64,000 nt of DNA, from contig NZ_SPQP01000002.1 in NCBI RefSeq assembly GCF_004571075.1, forward strand, positions 112,168 through 176,167. Reading direction: 5' to 3'. Of this stretch, positions 45,544 to 53,837 are shown piece after piece. A program made the position numbers and the translations under genes. Position 1 is the stretch's first letter. Every line of letters starts with the position of its first letter. This DNA comes from Blastococcus sp. TF02A-35. Its GTDB lineage: Bacteria > Actinomycetota > Actinomycetes > Mycobacteriales > Geodermatophilaceae. The notes under the pieces were generated by a model. The model ran no database searches. It was given only the letters and a program-made list of their open reading frames with translations, and was not told where the DNA came from.

Positions 45544-46492
45544 AGGCGGCGAGGGCGGCTCGGGCGAGCTCGGTGGTGGCCTCCGGCGAGGACATCAGCA
45601 GCGGCTCGCGGCGGACGTCGACACCCGGCACGTCGGCGGCGTCGTCCTCGGCGACCAGCCAGGCGTCGAGCAGCCCGCCGTCGGTGCGCGCCCCGTAGTG
45701 CCGTCCCACGCCCTCGGCGCTCACCTCGATGCCCATGGCCGGCAGGCACCGGTCGGCCATCCCGCGGACCACCGCGCCGCCCACGATCGGGGAGACGCCC
45801 GCGATGCGGGCTGGGGAGGCGAGCAGCGCCTCGCGCAGGCCGGGGACGCCGAGGACGGTGCCGATCGACACGACGGGGTTCGACGGCGCCAGCAGGACCG
45901 CGTCCGCGGACGCGAACGCCTCGACGACCCCCGGTGCGGGGCGGGCCGCGTCCACGCCCACCTGCACGAACGCCGCGGGGTCCAGCGCCGCCCGGTGGCG
46001 CACCCACCACTCCTGGAAGTGGACCGCCTGCGGCCGCCCGCTGTCGGGGTCGGTGACGACGACGTGGGTCTCCACCCGCTGGTCGCTCATCGGCAGCACC
46101 GTCACGCCGGGCTGCCAGCGCGTGCACAGCGCCGCGGTGACGGCGGAGAGCGGGTAGCCCGCGTCGAGCATGCGGGTGCGGACCAGGTGCGTGGCGATGT
46201 CGCGGTCGCCCAGGCCGAACCAGGTGGGGTCGGCGTCGTAGGCCGCGAGCTCCTCCTTGACCGTCCAGCTCTCGCCGGCCCGGCCCCAGCCGCGCTCCTC
46301 GTCGATGCCACCGCCGAGGGTGTACATCACCGTGTCGAGGTCGGGGCAGATCCGCAGCCCGTGCAGGGTCACGTCGTCCCCGGTGTTGACCACCGCGGTG
46401 ATCTCCGCCTCAGGCGCCGCCGCGCGCACCCCGCGGAGGAAACGAGCCCCTCCGGTCCCACCGGCAAGCACGACGATCTGCACGAAACGCAT
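45536..46492 (-). CDS. fbiA: 2-phospho-L-lactate (phosphoenolpyruvate) transferase FbiA/CofD
   Basis: 318-residue transferase joining the phospho-lactyl or phosphoenolpyruvyl guanosine donor to Fo in F420 synthesis. N-terminal [40 protein letters not shown], and [14 protein letters not shown] are family signatures, with [17 protein letters not shown] in the middle. The ATG at 46492 was chosen because the family motif starts seven residues later. The open frame continues upstream into the whiB2 divergent region without homology. It matches Rv3261, divergent from whiB2 as here. Confidence 0.93.
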   Translation of the reverse strand: MRFVQIVVLAGGTGGARFLRGVRAAAPEAEITAVVNTGDDVTLHGLRICPDLDTVMYTLGGGIDEERGWGRAGESWTVKEELAAYDADPTWFGLGDRDIATHLVRTRMLDAGYPLSAVTAALCTRWQPGVTVLPMSDQRVETHVVVTDPDSGRPQAVHFQEWWVRHRAALDPAAFVQVGVDAARPAPGVVEAFASADAVLLAPSNPVVSIGTVLGVPGLREALLASPARIAGVSPIVGGAVVRGMADRCLPAMGIEVSAEGVGRHYGARTDGGLLDAWLVAEDDAADVPGVDVRREPLLMSSPEATTELARAALAACG

Positions 46493-46608
46493 GGTGCCTG
46501 ATGAGCACTTGTCGACTGTTCGCCGGGCGTGTCGGGGCCCGCGACGAGAAGTGACGAACGGGTGTGGCGGGTGGGGCTGGTGTGGCGTGTCGCTTACACC
46601 GGGCAAAG

Positions 46609-46638
46609 TTGACGTCCGGGCAACGACACGCGTGTAAT
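46609..46638 (+). promoter_or_regulatory. whiB2 promoter with ACACGCGTGT palindrome
   Basis: -35 TTGACG (46609-46614), 18-base spacer and -10 TGTAAT (46633-46638). The ten-base palindrome ACACGCGTGT (46626-46635) overlaps the -10 box, where a repressor could act; a second GTGT/ACAC pair lies at 46587-46599. Expected leader about 80 bases. Confidence 0.55.
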
Positions 46639-46723
46639 TCCCGCGGTGTCAACGAGTGCTGAACGGCCCGGGAACGTCCTGCCGGCCGAGCACCGGGACG
46701 AGAGCGAGAGGGGACGCACCGTC

Positions 46724-47101
46724 ATGGCTGAGGTGTCGTGGTTGAGCGACTACGTGAACGGGACCGAGCGGTCGGCCGACCGCCTGGGGGCCGCCTCGGC
46801 GACCCAGGGCATGGGCCAGGCCGTGGGCCAGGGCACCGGCCAGACGTTCGTCGGCTTCCTGGGCTTCGGCCTCGAGGCCGACGCGCAGTCCTGGCAGGAG
46901 CAGGCGCTGTGCGCCGAGACCGACCCGGAGGCGTTCTTCCCCGAGAAGGGCGGCTCGACGCGCGAGGCCAAGAAGATCTGCACCGGCTGCGAGGTCAAGG
47001 CCCAGTGCCTGGAGTACGCGCTGGCCAACGACGAGCGGTTCGGCATCTGGGGCGGGCTGTCGGAGCGTGAGCGCCGCCGCCTGCGCCGCCGCGCCGTCTG
47101 A
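46724..47101 (+). CDS. whiB2: WhiB-family iron-sulfur regulator (WhiB2/WhmD-like)
   Basis: 125-residue WhiB protein. It carries the four cluster-binding cysteines as C63-x22-C86-x2-C89-x5-C95. The context is CAETDPEAFFPEKGGSTREA, the turn motif FGIWGGLSERERR and a basic C-terminus RRLRRRAV for DNA contact. WhiB2/WhmD is essential for septation in mycobacteria and sporulation-type division in Streptomyces (WhiB). The ATG follows GAGAGGGG. Its divergence from fbiA and position upstream of DUF3499-manB match Rv3260c, supporting WhiB2 over other paralogues. Confidence 0.93.
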   Translation: MAEVSWLSDYVNGTERSADRLGAASATQGMGQAVGQGTGQTFVGFLGFGLEADAQSWQEQALCAETDPEAFFPEKGGSTREAKKICTGCEVKAQCLEYALANDERFGIWGGLSERERRRLRRRAV

Positions 47102-47108
47102 AGAAGGA

Positions 47109-47157
47109 CCCTTCGCCCCCCACCGCTCGCAGGCTCGCGGCGGGGTCCTGCGAAGGG
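47109..47157 (+). terminator. Hairpin after whiB2
   Basis: CCCTTCGC (47109-47116) pairs with GCGAAGGG (47150-47157), with an inner CACCGC/GCGG pairing. It starts seven bases after the stop codon. Confidence 0.55.
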
Positions 47158-47176
47158 CTGCGCCATCCGGTTGCCG

Positions 47177-47205
47177 CAGCCGCCGACGTCCCCCGTCGGC
47201 GGCTG
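47177..47205 (+). terminator. Second hairpin after whiB2, with T-rich tail
   Basis: Perfect twelve-base arms CAGCCGCCGACG and its complement with a five-base loop, followed by TGGTTCTGTT. The better of the two terminator candidates. Confidence 0.75.
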
Positions 47206-47221
47206 TGGTTCTGTTCGGGGC

Positions 47222-48061
47222 ATGCCCGACCGCGCCGCCGCCCGCCTGGTCAGCGGGCGGGCCCCGGTCCTCCGCGAGCTCCTGGCCGCCGGCCCGCTGA
47301 TGGCCCGGCTGTCCGCGCCGGTGACCGCACGAGGGCCGTGGCTGACCGCAGTCCTCAACGAGGCGGCGACGCGCCGGCTCTCCGGCCGCCCGGTCGCCGT
47401 CGTCGTCGACGGCGGGACCGACGGGCCCCCGCGGGCGGCGGCCTTCCTCTCCGTGCGCCGGCGTGGCCCGCTCGCCGTCGTCGAGCTGCTCGGCCAGTCC
47501 ACCGCCCCGCTGCCCGGCGGCCGCCCGCCGTCCCGGCTCCTCGCCCGCGACGACGACGCCGCCGAGCAGCTGGCCGCCGGGGTCGTGCAGCTGCTCGGCT
47601 CGCTGCACGGGCCGGTCTCCCTCCGGCTGGCCGGCCTCCCGCTGGGCGACCCGACCTCCCGCGCCCTGGCCGCCCGCCTGCCGACGGCCGTCCTGGCCAA
47701 CGTGCGCAGCACCCGCCTGGTCGACCAGCTCGACGCGCTCGGGCCGGTGCTCCGGACCAACGACCCGGCGGTGCTGGAGCGGTGGCTGCCGCACCTGCTC
47801 GACGCCGCGCCCGACGCCCGCGCGCGGGGCTTCCTGCGCGCGGCCGCCCGCCTGCACGCGGCGCTGGGTCAGCTGGAGGTGGCCGTCGCCGCCGACGGCG
47901 AGGCCCTCCGGGGCGCGCTGCTCACGCTGGTCGACGGCGCGGACCGCTGGCCGTGGTGGGGCACCGGGGCCGGGCTGGGCGCGGAGATGGGCGCGCCGCT
48001 GGTGGGGCTGGCCGTGCCCGCCCGCGGGTGGCCGCCGCTGCCGGGCGTCAGCGGCCGCTGA
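47222..48061 (+). CDS. Conserved hypothetical protein
   Basis: 279-residue soluble, Ala/Leu/Arg-rich protein that I do not recognise. An N-terminal segment MPDRAAARLVSGRAPVLREL and a central region with GPVSLRLAGLPLGDPTSRALAARLP suggest an alpha/beta fold, possibly GNAT-like, but no motif is decisive. No signal peptide or membrane segment. The ATG at 47222 is 17 bases after the whiB2 terminator. The stop lies in a 14-base palindrome shared with the convergent downstream gene. Confidence 0.7.
   Translation: MPDRAAARLVSGRAPVLRELLAAGPLMARLSAPVTARGPWLTAVLNEAATRRLSGRPVAVVVDGGTDGPPRAAAFLSVRRRGPLAVVELLGQSTAPLPGGRPPSRLLARDDDAAEQLAAGVVQLLGSLHGPVSLRLAGLPLGDPTSRALAARLPTAVLANVRSTRLVDQLDALGPVLRTNDPAVLERWLPHLLDAAPDARARGFLRAAARLHAALGQLEVAVAADGEALRGALLTLVDGADRWPWWGTGAGLGAEMGAPLVGLAVPARGWPPLPGVSGR
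48048..48061. other. 14-bp palindrome carrying both convergent stop codons
   Basis: TCAGCGGCCGCTGA is fully self-complementary. It is exactly the overlap of the two convergent genes, so both proteins end in Ser-Gly-Arg. Confidence 0.75.
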
Positions 48062-48908
48062 GCCCGCCGGTGACGGTCGCCGTCCCCGAGCCGACCCGCA
48101 GCTCCCCGGCGGCGCGGCCCCCGTCCGCGACGACGGAGAGCGTGAGGTCGTAGACCCGGCCGGTCGGCTCGGGAGCGGAGCCGGACGGGCGCAGCTCCGT
48201 GGCCGCCGGGCCGCGCAGCACCATGCGGTCCCCGTCGCGCTGCACGGTCAGGCCGGGGGAGGACAGCTCCGCGTGCTCCACCAGGGAGGGCACGCAGCCG
48301 GCCGCCGCGGGGTCGGCGGGCGGCTCGGCGGCCAGGCAGTTCCAGGTGGGCAGCCGCAGCTCCAACCGGGTGCCCCCGTCGCCGGTGGAGGAGAGCTCGA
48401 GCTCCGGGTACGCGGCTGTGATGCCCACCGCGCGCTGCTCGAGCACCAGGCCCGCCGCGGTCAGCCGGCCTGCGAGGCCCGGCGGGGACGGGGACGGTGC
48501 CGGGCCCGACGCGGCCGGGCGCCCCGCGTCGGCGCGCTCTAGTGCGCGGGCCGCCGCAGCGACCGCGGCCGCGCACCCCACGAGGGCCAGGGCCACGAGG
48601 GCCAGCACCGCCACCGGCCGGTAGCCGGGGTCGGCAGCGGCGCGCGGAGCAGCCGGCGCGGGCGGCGGGGGAGCGGAGAGCGCCGCCCACCCGGTCGGCG
48701 CGGCCGGCTCGGACCGCGTGCCCGGAGGGTGCTCCAGGAAGTCGGCCAGGTCGTCGACCCGCTGCTCCGGCCCGACCTGGCCGCCGGGCCCGGGAGCGCG
48801 CCTGCGGCGGGCGCCCAGCACCCAGGCTGCGACGGCGGCCGCGAGCAGCAGCCCGAGCACCGCGCCGAGCACGAGCCAGGCAGCGGTGCCGGCGACCGGG
48901 GCGTCCAT
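48048..48908 (-). CDS. Membrane protein of unknown function
   Basis: 286-residue protein with two membrane segments: one at the N-terminus (AAWLVLGAVLGLLLAAAVAAWVLG, first 30 residues) and one near residue 105 (VAVLALVALALVGCAAAVAA). An Ala/Pro-rich linker lies between. The C-terminal 150 residues form a beta-rich, probably extracytoplasmic domain with two cysteines (PTWNCLAAE, AAGCVPSLV) that could form a disulfide. ATG 48908 is used; ATG 48920 is an alternative start four codons upstream. No family recognised. It is 39 bases downstream of the metallopeptidase-like gene on the same strand. Confidence 0.72.
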   Translation of the reverse strand: MDAPVAGTAAWLVLGAVLGLLLAAAVAAWVLGARRRRAPGPGGQVGPEQRVDDLADFLEHPPGTRSEPAAPTGWAALSAPPPPAPAAPRAAADPGYRPVAVLALVALALVGCAAAVAAAARALERADAGRPAASGPAPSPSPPGLAGRLTAAGLVLEQRAVGITAAYPELELSSTGDGGTRLELRLPTWNCLAAEPPADPAAAGCVPSLVEHAELSSPGLTVQRDGDRMVLRGPAATELRPSGSAPEPTGRVYDLTLSVVADGGRAAGELRVGSGTATVTGGLSGR

Positions 48909-48947
48909 CGCGACCAGCATCGCAGCACCCGCGCGCGGCCCCGCCGG

Positions 48948-49415
48948 TCAGGCGGTGGGGTCGATCTCCTCGGGGTCCCGGCCCAGCAGCGTCGCGACCT
49001 GGTCCACCACCACGTCGCGGACCAGGTCGGCCAGGTCCTCCCGGTCGTTCGCCCGGAGCTCCAGCGGGCGCCGGTAGACGATCACGCGGGGCGGGAGCTC
49101 CTCGCCCTGCTCGCGCCGGGCCGGCAGCACCCGCGCCAGCGGCACGCCACCGTCGTCGAGGACGTCGCTGTCGAGGACGACGTCGTCGGGGCGGGTGTGC
49201 TCCACCCAGGGGACGTCCTCGACGGCGAACTCCACCCCGGCCAGCTCCCGCTCCCAGCGGCGCTCGATGTCCTCGACCGCGTCGAGGACGAGGTCGTCGA
49301 ACGCCTCGCCCCGGCTGCGGGCCAGGGGGACCTCGGTCGGCAGCAGACGGCCCCGGAGACCGCGACCGTGACGGTCGCGTCGGGAGCGGGCGGGGCGGCG
49401 CGGGGGCGTGCTCAT
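48948..49415 (-). CDS. Metallopeptidase-family-like protein lacking the HExxH motif (Rv3259-like)
   Basis: 155-residue protein of the zincin-like family (PF06262/DUF1025-type) found next to whiB2 in actinobacteria. A basic N-terminus (RRPARSRRDRHGRGLRGRLL) precedes EAFDDLVLDAVEDIERRWER, FAVEDVPWVEHTRPDD and PPRVIVYRRPLELRANDRED. The helix where other family members have HExxH reads LVRDVVVDQVATLLGRDPEE, so the zinc-binding histidines are missing and peptidase activity is unlikely. The ATG at 49415 is chosen at the start of the basic region. Divergent from the DUF3499 gene, as Rv3259 and Rv3258c are. Confidence 0.85.
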   Translation of the reverse strand: MSTPPRRPARSRRDRHGRGLRGRLLPTEVPLARSRGEAFDDLVLDAVEDIERRWERELAGVEFAVEDVPWVEHTRPDDVVLDSDVLDDGGVPLARVLPARREQGEELPPRVIVYRRPLELRANDREDLADLVRDVVVDQVATLLGRDPEEIDPTA

Positions 49416-49635
49416 GACGCGTCGAAGCGTACGGCGCGGTCCGACACGCCGGGCCGCGGAACGACTTCGGTGAAGATTTCCCCGGTCGCGCCGCACGGGG
49501 CCGCATCCCGCGTCCGACCGGTGACGATGCCCACGGGACCATCGTGCAGGATGGTGCGCAGCGGTCCGGAAACCGGTGCGCCTGCTGTCGCGCACCGCGC
49601 AGCGGGATTACTGTGCCTGTCGTGAGGAACCGGTG

Positions 49636-49986
49636 GTGAGGCAGTCACGTCGCTGCTCGCGCAGCGGCTGCGCGCAACCGGCAGCGGCGACCCTGACCTA
49701 CGTCTACGCGGAGTCGACCGCTGTCGTGGGTCCCCTGGCGACGTTCTCGGAGCCGCACAGCTATGACCTGTGCGAGTTCCACGCCGAGCGGCTGACCGTG
49801 CCGCGCGGCTGGGAGGTCGTCCGGCACGAGATCGACCTGGACGACTCGGGCCCGACCGGCGACGACCTGCTCGCGCTGGCCGACGCGGTCCGCGAGGCCG
49901 CCCGCCCGGAGCCCCCGCGCGACCCGGCCGACGACGGCAGCGGCATCCGCCGCGGTCACCTGCGGGTCCTGCCCGACCTCCCGTAG
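49636..49986 (+). CDS. DUF3499 family protein
   Basis: 116-residue small protein with Cys/His residues suggesting a metal site: RRCSRSGCAQPAAATLTYVY, then SYDLCEFHAERLTVPRGWEV. DUF3499 is widespread in actinobacteria at this position (Rv3258c). The GTG at 49636 was chosen because GAGGAA is seven bases upstream; GTG 49633 is an alternative. A -10-like GATTACT lies about 25 bases upstream. Function unknown. Confidence 0.88.
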   Translation: MRQSRRCSRSGCAQPAAATLTYVYAESTAVVGPLATFSEPHSYDLCEFHAERLTVPRGWEVVRHEIDLDDSGPTGDDLLALADAVREAARPEPPRDPADDGSGIRRGHLRVLPDLP

Positions 49987-49998
49987 CGCCCCCGCCGA

Positions 49999-50004
49999 TA
50001 GGGT
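49999..50004 (+). promoter_or_regulatory. Candidate -10 box (TAGGGT) for manB, leaderless type
   Basis: TAGGGT ends seven bases before the manB GTG, with no ribosome-binding site between. Confidence 0.45.
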
Positions 50005-50011
50005 TCTGCGC

Positions 50012-51388
50012 GTGGCTGACCTGTCCGCGCTGATCAAGGCCTACGACGTCCGCGGCGTCGTCCCCGACGAGTGGGACGAGAGCACCGCCCGGGCGATCGG
50101 TGCGGCGTTCGCCGAGTTCGTGCTCGCCGACTCCGGGGCCACGACCGTCGTCACCGCCCACGACATGCGCGAGTCCTCGGTCCCCCTGTCCCGCGCCTTC
50201 GCCGAGGGTGTCATCGCCCGCGGTCTCGACGTCGTGGAGGCGGGCCTCGGGTCCACCGACCTGCTGTACTTCGCCGCCGGCTCGCTGGACCTGCCGGGCG
50301 CGATGTTCACCGCCAGCCACAACCCGGCCCGCTACAACGGCATCAAGATGTGCCGCGCCGGCGCCGCGCCGATCGGGCAGGACTCCGGCCTGGTCACCAT
50401 CCGCGACTGGGCCGAGCGCGACGACTACGAGCGCGTCCCCGACCGCATCGGCACGGTGTCGGCCCGCGACGTGCTCGCCGAGTACGCCGCGCACCTGCGC
50501 TCGCTGGTCGACCTCTCCGGGATCCGCCCGCTGAAGGTCGTGGTCGACGCCGGGAACGGGATGGGCGGCCACACCGTGCCGGTCGTCCTGGCCGACCTGC
50601 CCCTGGAGGTCGTGCCGCTCTACTTCGAGCTCGACGGCTCGTTCCCCAACCACGAGGCCAACCCGCTGGACCCGGCGAACCTGGTCGACCTCCAGGCCGC
50701 GGTCCGCGAGCACGGTGCCGACATCGGCCTGGCCTTCGACGGCGACGCCGACCGGGTGTTCGTCGTCGACGAGCGCGGCGAGCCGGTGAGCCCCTCGGCC
50801 ATCACCGCGCTGGTCGCCGTCCGCGAGCTGGCCAAGGGCCGCGGCACGACGGTCATCCACAACCTCATCACGTCGCGGGCGGTCCCCGAGATCGTCCGCG
50901 AGCACGGCGGCGAGCCGGTGCGCACCAGGGTCGGGCACTCGTTCATCAAGGCGGAGATGGCGCGCACCGACGCGGTCTTCGGCGGCGAGCACTCCGCGCA
51001 CTACTACTTCCGCGATTTCTGGCGCGCCGACACGGGCATGCTCGCCGGCATGCACGTCCTCGCCGCGCTGGGGGAGCAGAGCCGGCCGCTGTCGGAACTG
51101 ACCGCCGCCTACGCGCGCTACGCCGCCTCGGGCGAGATCAACTCCACCGTCGCCGACGCGCCGGGCCGGGTGGCCGAGGTGCGTCGCCTCTTCGAGGAGG
51201 AGGGCGCGACGTTCGACGAGCTGGACGGCCTCACCGTCGAGCTGCCCGACGGCGCGTGGTTCAACCTGCGCGCCAGCAACACCGAGCCGCTGCTGCGGCT
51301 GAACGTGGAGGCGCCGGACGTGGCGCGGATGACGGAGCTGCGCGACCGGGTGCTGAGCACGGTCCGCGCCGGACAGGAGCAGAGATGA
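50012..51388 (+). CDS. manB: Phosphomannomutase/phosphoglucomutase
   Basis: 458-residue alpha-D-phosphohexomutase interconverting mannose-6-phosphate and mannose-1-phosphate. Active-site phosphoserine loop FTASHNPARYNGIKMC near residue 95, metal-binding DGDADRVF near 245, sugar-binding GEHSAHYYFRD, and phosphate-binding RASNTEPLLRLNVEA near the C-terminus are all present. It corresponds to Rv3257c. The Trm112-like gene start overlaps its stop (ATGA), and a SIS-domain gene follows. Together with manA and manC it supplies GDP-mannose. Confidence 0.96.
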   Translation: MADLSALIKAYDVRGVVPDEWDESTARAIGAAFAEFVLADSGATTVVTAHDMRESSVPLSRAFAEGVIARGLDVVEAGLGSTDLLYFAAGSLDLPGAMFTASHNPARYNGIKMCRAGAAPIGQDSGLVTIRDWAERDDYERVPDRIGTVSARDVLAEYAAHLRSLVDLSGIRPLKVVVDAGNGMGGHTVPVVLADLPLEVVPLYFELDGSFPNHEANPLDPANLVDLQAAVREHGADIGLAFDGDADRVFVVDERGEPVSPSAITALVAVRELAKGRGTTVIHNLITSRAVPEIVREHGGEPVRTRVGHSFIKAEMARTDAVFGGEHSAHYYFRDFWRADTGMLAGMHVLAALGEQSRPLSELTAAYARYAASGEINSTVADAPGRVAEVRRLFEEEGATFDELDGLTVELPDGAWFNLRASNTEPLLRLNVEAPDVARMTELRDRVLSTVRAGQEQR

Positions 51389-51594
51389 CCACTTCCCCCA
51401 GCAGCGCGACCAGCGGCCCCCTGGGCCTGGACGCCGAGCTGCTCTCGATCCTGGCCTGTCCGGACACCCACCACACGCCGCTGACGGTGGACGAGGCGGC
51501 CGGCGAGCTGGTGTGCACCACCTGCGGCCGGGGCTTCCCGGTGCGCGACGGCATCCCGGTGCTCCTGCTCGACGAGGCGCGGCAGCGCGGGTGA
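51385..51594 (+). CDS. Trm112 family small zinc-ribbon-like protein
   Basis: 69-residue protein of the Trm112/YcaR family. The core is LLSILACPDTHHTPLTVDE, then GELVCTTCGRGFPVRDGIPV. The C-terminal CxxC is intact while the N-terminal CxxC is reduced to a single Cys followed by His, so metal binding may be altered. Bacterial members have unclear function and sometimes partner methyltransferases. Coupled to manB by ATGA overlap and 13 bases upstream of the SIS-domain gene. Confidence 0.88.
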   Translation: MTTSPSSATSGPLGLDAELLSILACPDTHHTPLTVDEAAGELVCTTCGRGFPVRDGIPVLLLDEARQRG

Positions 51595-51607
51595 GGACGG
51601 CGCCGGC

Positions 51608-52750
51608 ATGACCTCGCCCGAGCTGGCCGAGGAGGTCCTCGACGACCTGGAGCTGCTGCGCGCCCGCGACCCCCGGGGTCTGCTGCCGGCGGTGGCCGGC
51701 GCCGGGGCACAGGTGCGCGAGACCGCGCGGCTGACCGACGAGGCGGACCTCTCGCGGGTCACCGAGGGCGGCCGGCCCCGCGGTCTGATCATCGTGGGGC
51801 GCCGCGAGGGCGCCGTCGCGGCCTCGGTGCTGCGGGCGCTCCTCGGGCCGTCGAGCCCGGTGACCGTCGACGTCGTCCCGGGACCGGCGCTGCCGGTGTG
51901 GGCCGGGCCCAGCGACATCGCGGTGGTCGCCACCCGCACCGGCGCGGGCACCTACGCCGTCGGCCCGGCCTACGAGGCCGCCCGCCGCGGGGTCGCGCTG
52001 GTGGGCATCGGCGCCGAGGACGCCCCGCTGCGGGCCGCCTGCTCCACCGCCCGCGCCCCGTACGTGGCGCTGCCGCAGTCGCGGGTGCGGCACACGACGC
52101 TCTGGTCGCTGCTCACGCCGATGCTGCGCCTGGCCACCGACCTCGGCCTGCTCCCGGCCGCCGCGGCCGACGCCGACGAGGTGGCCGCCGCGCTGGACGA
52201 GGTCGCCGAGGAGTGCGGCCCGGCCCGCGAGTCGTTCGTCAACCCGGCCAAGACCCTCGCGCTGGGCCTGCTGGACGCGCTGCCGCTGGTGATGGCGGAG
52301 GGGCCGCTGGCGGGCGCGGCCGCGACCCGCATCACCGACCAGCTGGCGACGCTGGCCGGTCTGCCCGCGACCGGCTTCCGGCTGCCCGACCAGCGCGTCG
52401 CCGCCTGCACGGTGCTCAGCGGCCCGCTCGCGCCCCGCGAGGAGGACGACTTCTTCCGCGACCGCGCCGACGACACCGGCCGGCGGCTCCGGCTGCTCAC
52501 CATCCGCGACCCGGAGGCCGGTGGGCACGACGGCGCGGGGGAGCGGGAGCCGCGGTCGGCGGCCGAGGCCATGGAGCAGGTCCTGCGGACCGCCGCGGCG
52601 CACAACATCCCGGTCAGCGGCCTGGCGGAGCACGGGGAGCCCGGTCGCCACGGCCGGCTGCCGCGCCTGGCCCGGCAGCTGGCCGTCGCGGACTTCAGCG
52701 CCGTCTACCTCGCCCTGGCGCTGGACCACGAGCGCGCCTTCGGCTCGTGA
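51608..52750 (+). CDS. SIS-domain phosphosugar isomerase-like protein (Rv3256c/TobH-like)
   Basis: 380-residue protein resembling the bifunctional phosphoglucose/phosphomannose isomerase family but divergent. Seen are GLIIVGRREGAVAASVLRAL (first SIS), VVATRTGAGTYAVGPAYEAA, and PLVMAEGPLAGAAATRITDQ (second SIS). The typical catalytic residues are hard to place, so enzymatic activity is uncertain. Its placement between manB/Trm112 and manA matches Rv3256c, so a role in mannose phosphate supply or its control is likely. Confidence 0.78.
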   Translation: MTSPELAEEVLDDLELLRARDPRGLLPAVAGAGAQVRETARLTDEADLSRVTEGGRPRGLIIVGRREGAVAASVLRALLGPSSPVTVDVVPGPALPVWAGPSDIAVVATRTGAGTYAVGPAYEAARRGVALVGIGAEDAPLRAACSTARAPYVALPQSRVRHTTLWSLLTPMLRLATDLGLLPAAAADADEVAAALDEVAEECGPARESFVNPAKTLALGLLDALPLVMAEGPLAGAAATRITDQLATLAGLPATGFRLPDQRVAACTVLSGPLAPREEDDFFRDRADDTGRRLRLLTIRDPEAGGHDGAGEREPRSAAEAMEQVLRTAAAHNIPVSGLAEHGEPGRHGRLPRLARQLAVADFSAVYLALALDHERAFGS

Positions 52751-52825
52751 CCGCGCACGGCGGGACCGGACAGGCGACCATCACTGCAGCAGCACCGACG
52801 TGCTGACCGATCGGAAGGACTTCCC

Positions 52826-53791
52826 GTGGCGGGTGGACTCGTAGCTCTGCTGGACGACGTGGCGGTGCTCGCCCGCGCGGCCGCCGCGTCGATCGACGAC
52901 ATCGGGGCGGCCGCCGGCCGGGCCAGCATCAAGGCGGCCGGCGTCGTCGTCGACGACACGGCGGTGACGCCGCAGTACGTGCACGGTCTGAACGCCGACC
53001 GCGAGCTGCCGATCATCCGGAAGATCGCGCTGGGGTCGCTGCGCAACAAGCTGCTGATCATCCTCCCGGCGATCCTGCTGCTCAGCCAGTTCCTGCCGTG
53101 GCTGCTCACCCCGATCCTCATGATCGGTGGCGCCTACCTCTGCTACGAGGGCGCGGAGAAGATCTGGCACCGGGTCAGCGGGCACGCCGAGACGCACGAG
53201 AAGGTCGAGGACGCCCTCCCGGACGAGAAGACCATCGTCTCCGGGGCGGTCCGCACCGACTTCATCCTGTCGGCCGAGATCATGGTCATCAGCCTCAACG
53301 AGGTGGCCAGCGAGGCGTTCCTCTCCCGGGCGGTCATCCTGGTCGTCGTCGCCATCGGGATCACCGTGCTGGTCTACGGCGTCGTCGGGCTGATCGTGAA
53401 GATGGACGACATCGGGCTCAACCTGGCCCAGCGCCCCGCGAAGGGCGTGGCCTCCTTCGGGCGCGGGCTGGTCAAGGGCATGCCCAAGCTGCTCAGCGCG
53501 CTCACCGTGGTCGGCACCGCCGCGATGCTCTGGGTCGGCGGGCACATCATCCTGGTGGGCACCGACGAGCTGGGCTTCCACCCGCTCTACGCGTTCGTGC
53601 ACCACCTCGAGGAGGCCGCGCACGACGCCACGGGCGCGGTGGGCGGCGTCGTCGGCTGGCTGGTCAACACCCTGGGCAGCGCGCTGCTGGGCCTCGTCGT
53701 CGGCGCGGTCGTCGTGCTGGTGATGAGCGTGACGTTCCACCGGAAGAAGTCGCACGGGGCGGACGCGGGCTCGCACCAGCCGGCGGCGTGA
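52826..53791 (+). CDS. DUF808 family inner membrane protein
   Basis: 321-residue integral membrane protein of the DUF808 (YedI) family. N-terminal AGGLVALLDDVAVLARAAAA with SIDDIGAAAGRASIKAAGVV is diagnostic. About five membrane segments follow, e.g. LLIILPAILLLSQFLPWLLT and AVILVVVAIGITVLVYGVVG, with a final hydrophobic stretch near the C-terminus. The GTG at 52826 follows GGAAGGA. Function unknown. It lies between the SIS gene and glpD. Confidence 0.92.
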   Translation: MAGGLVALLDDVAVLARAAAASIDDIGAAAGRASIKAAGVVVDDTAVTPQYVHGLNADRELPIIRKIALGSLRNKLLIILPAILLLSQFLPWLLTPILMIGGAYLCYEGAEKIWHRVSGHAETHEKVEDALPDEKTIVSGAVRTDFILSAEIMVISLNEVASEAFLSRAVILVVVAIGITVLVYGVVGLIVKMDDIGLNLAQRPAKGVASFGRGLVKGMPKLLSALTVVGTAAMLWVGGHIILVGTDELGFHPLYAFVHHLEEAAHDATGAVGGVVGWLVNTLGSALLGLVVGAVVVLVMSVTFHRKKSHGADAGSHQPAA

Positions 53792-53837
53792 CCGGCATCT
53801 CGGTCACGGCGCGCGAGCGAGGGGGACAGTGGGGGAC

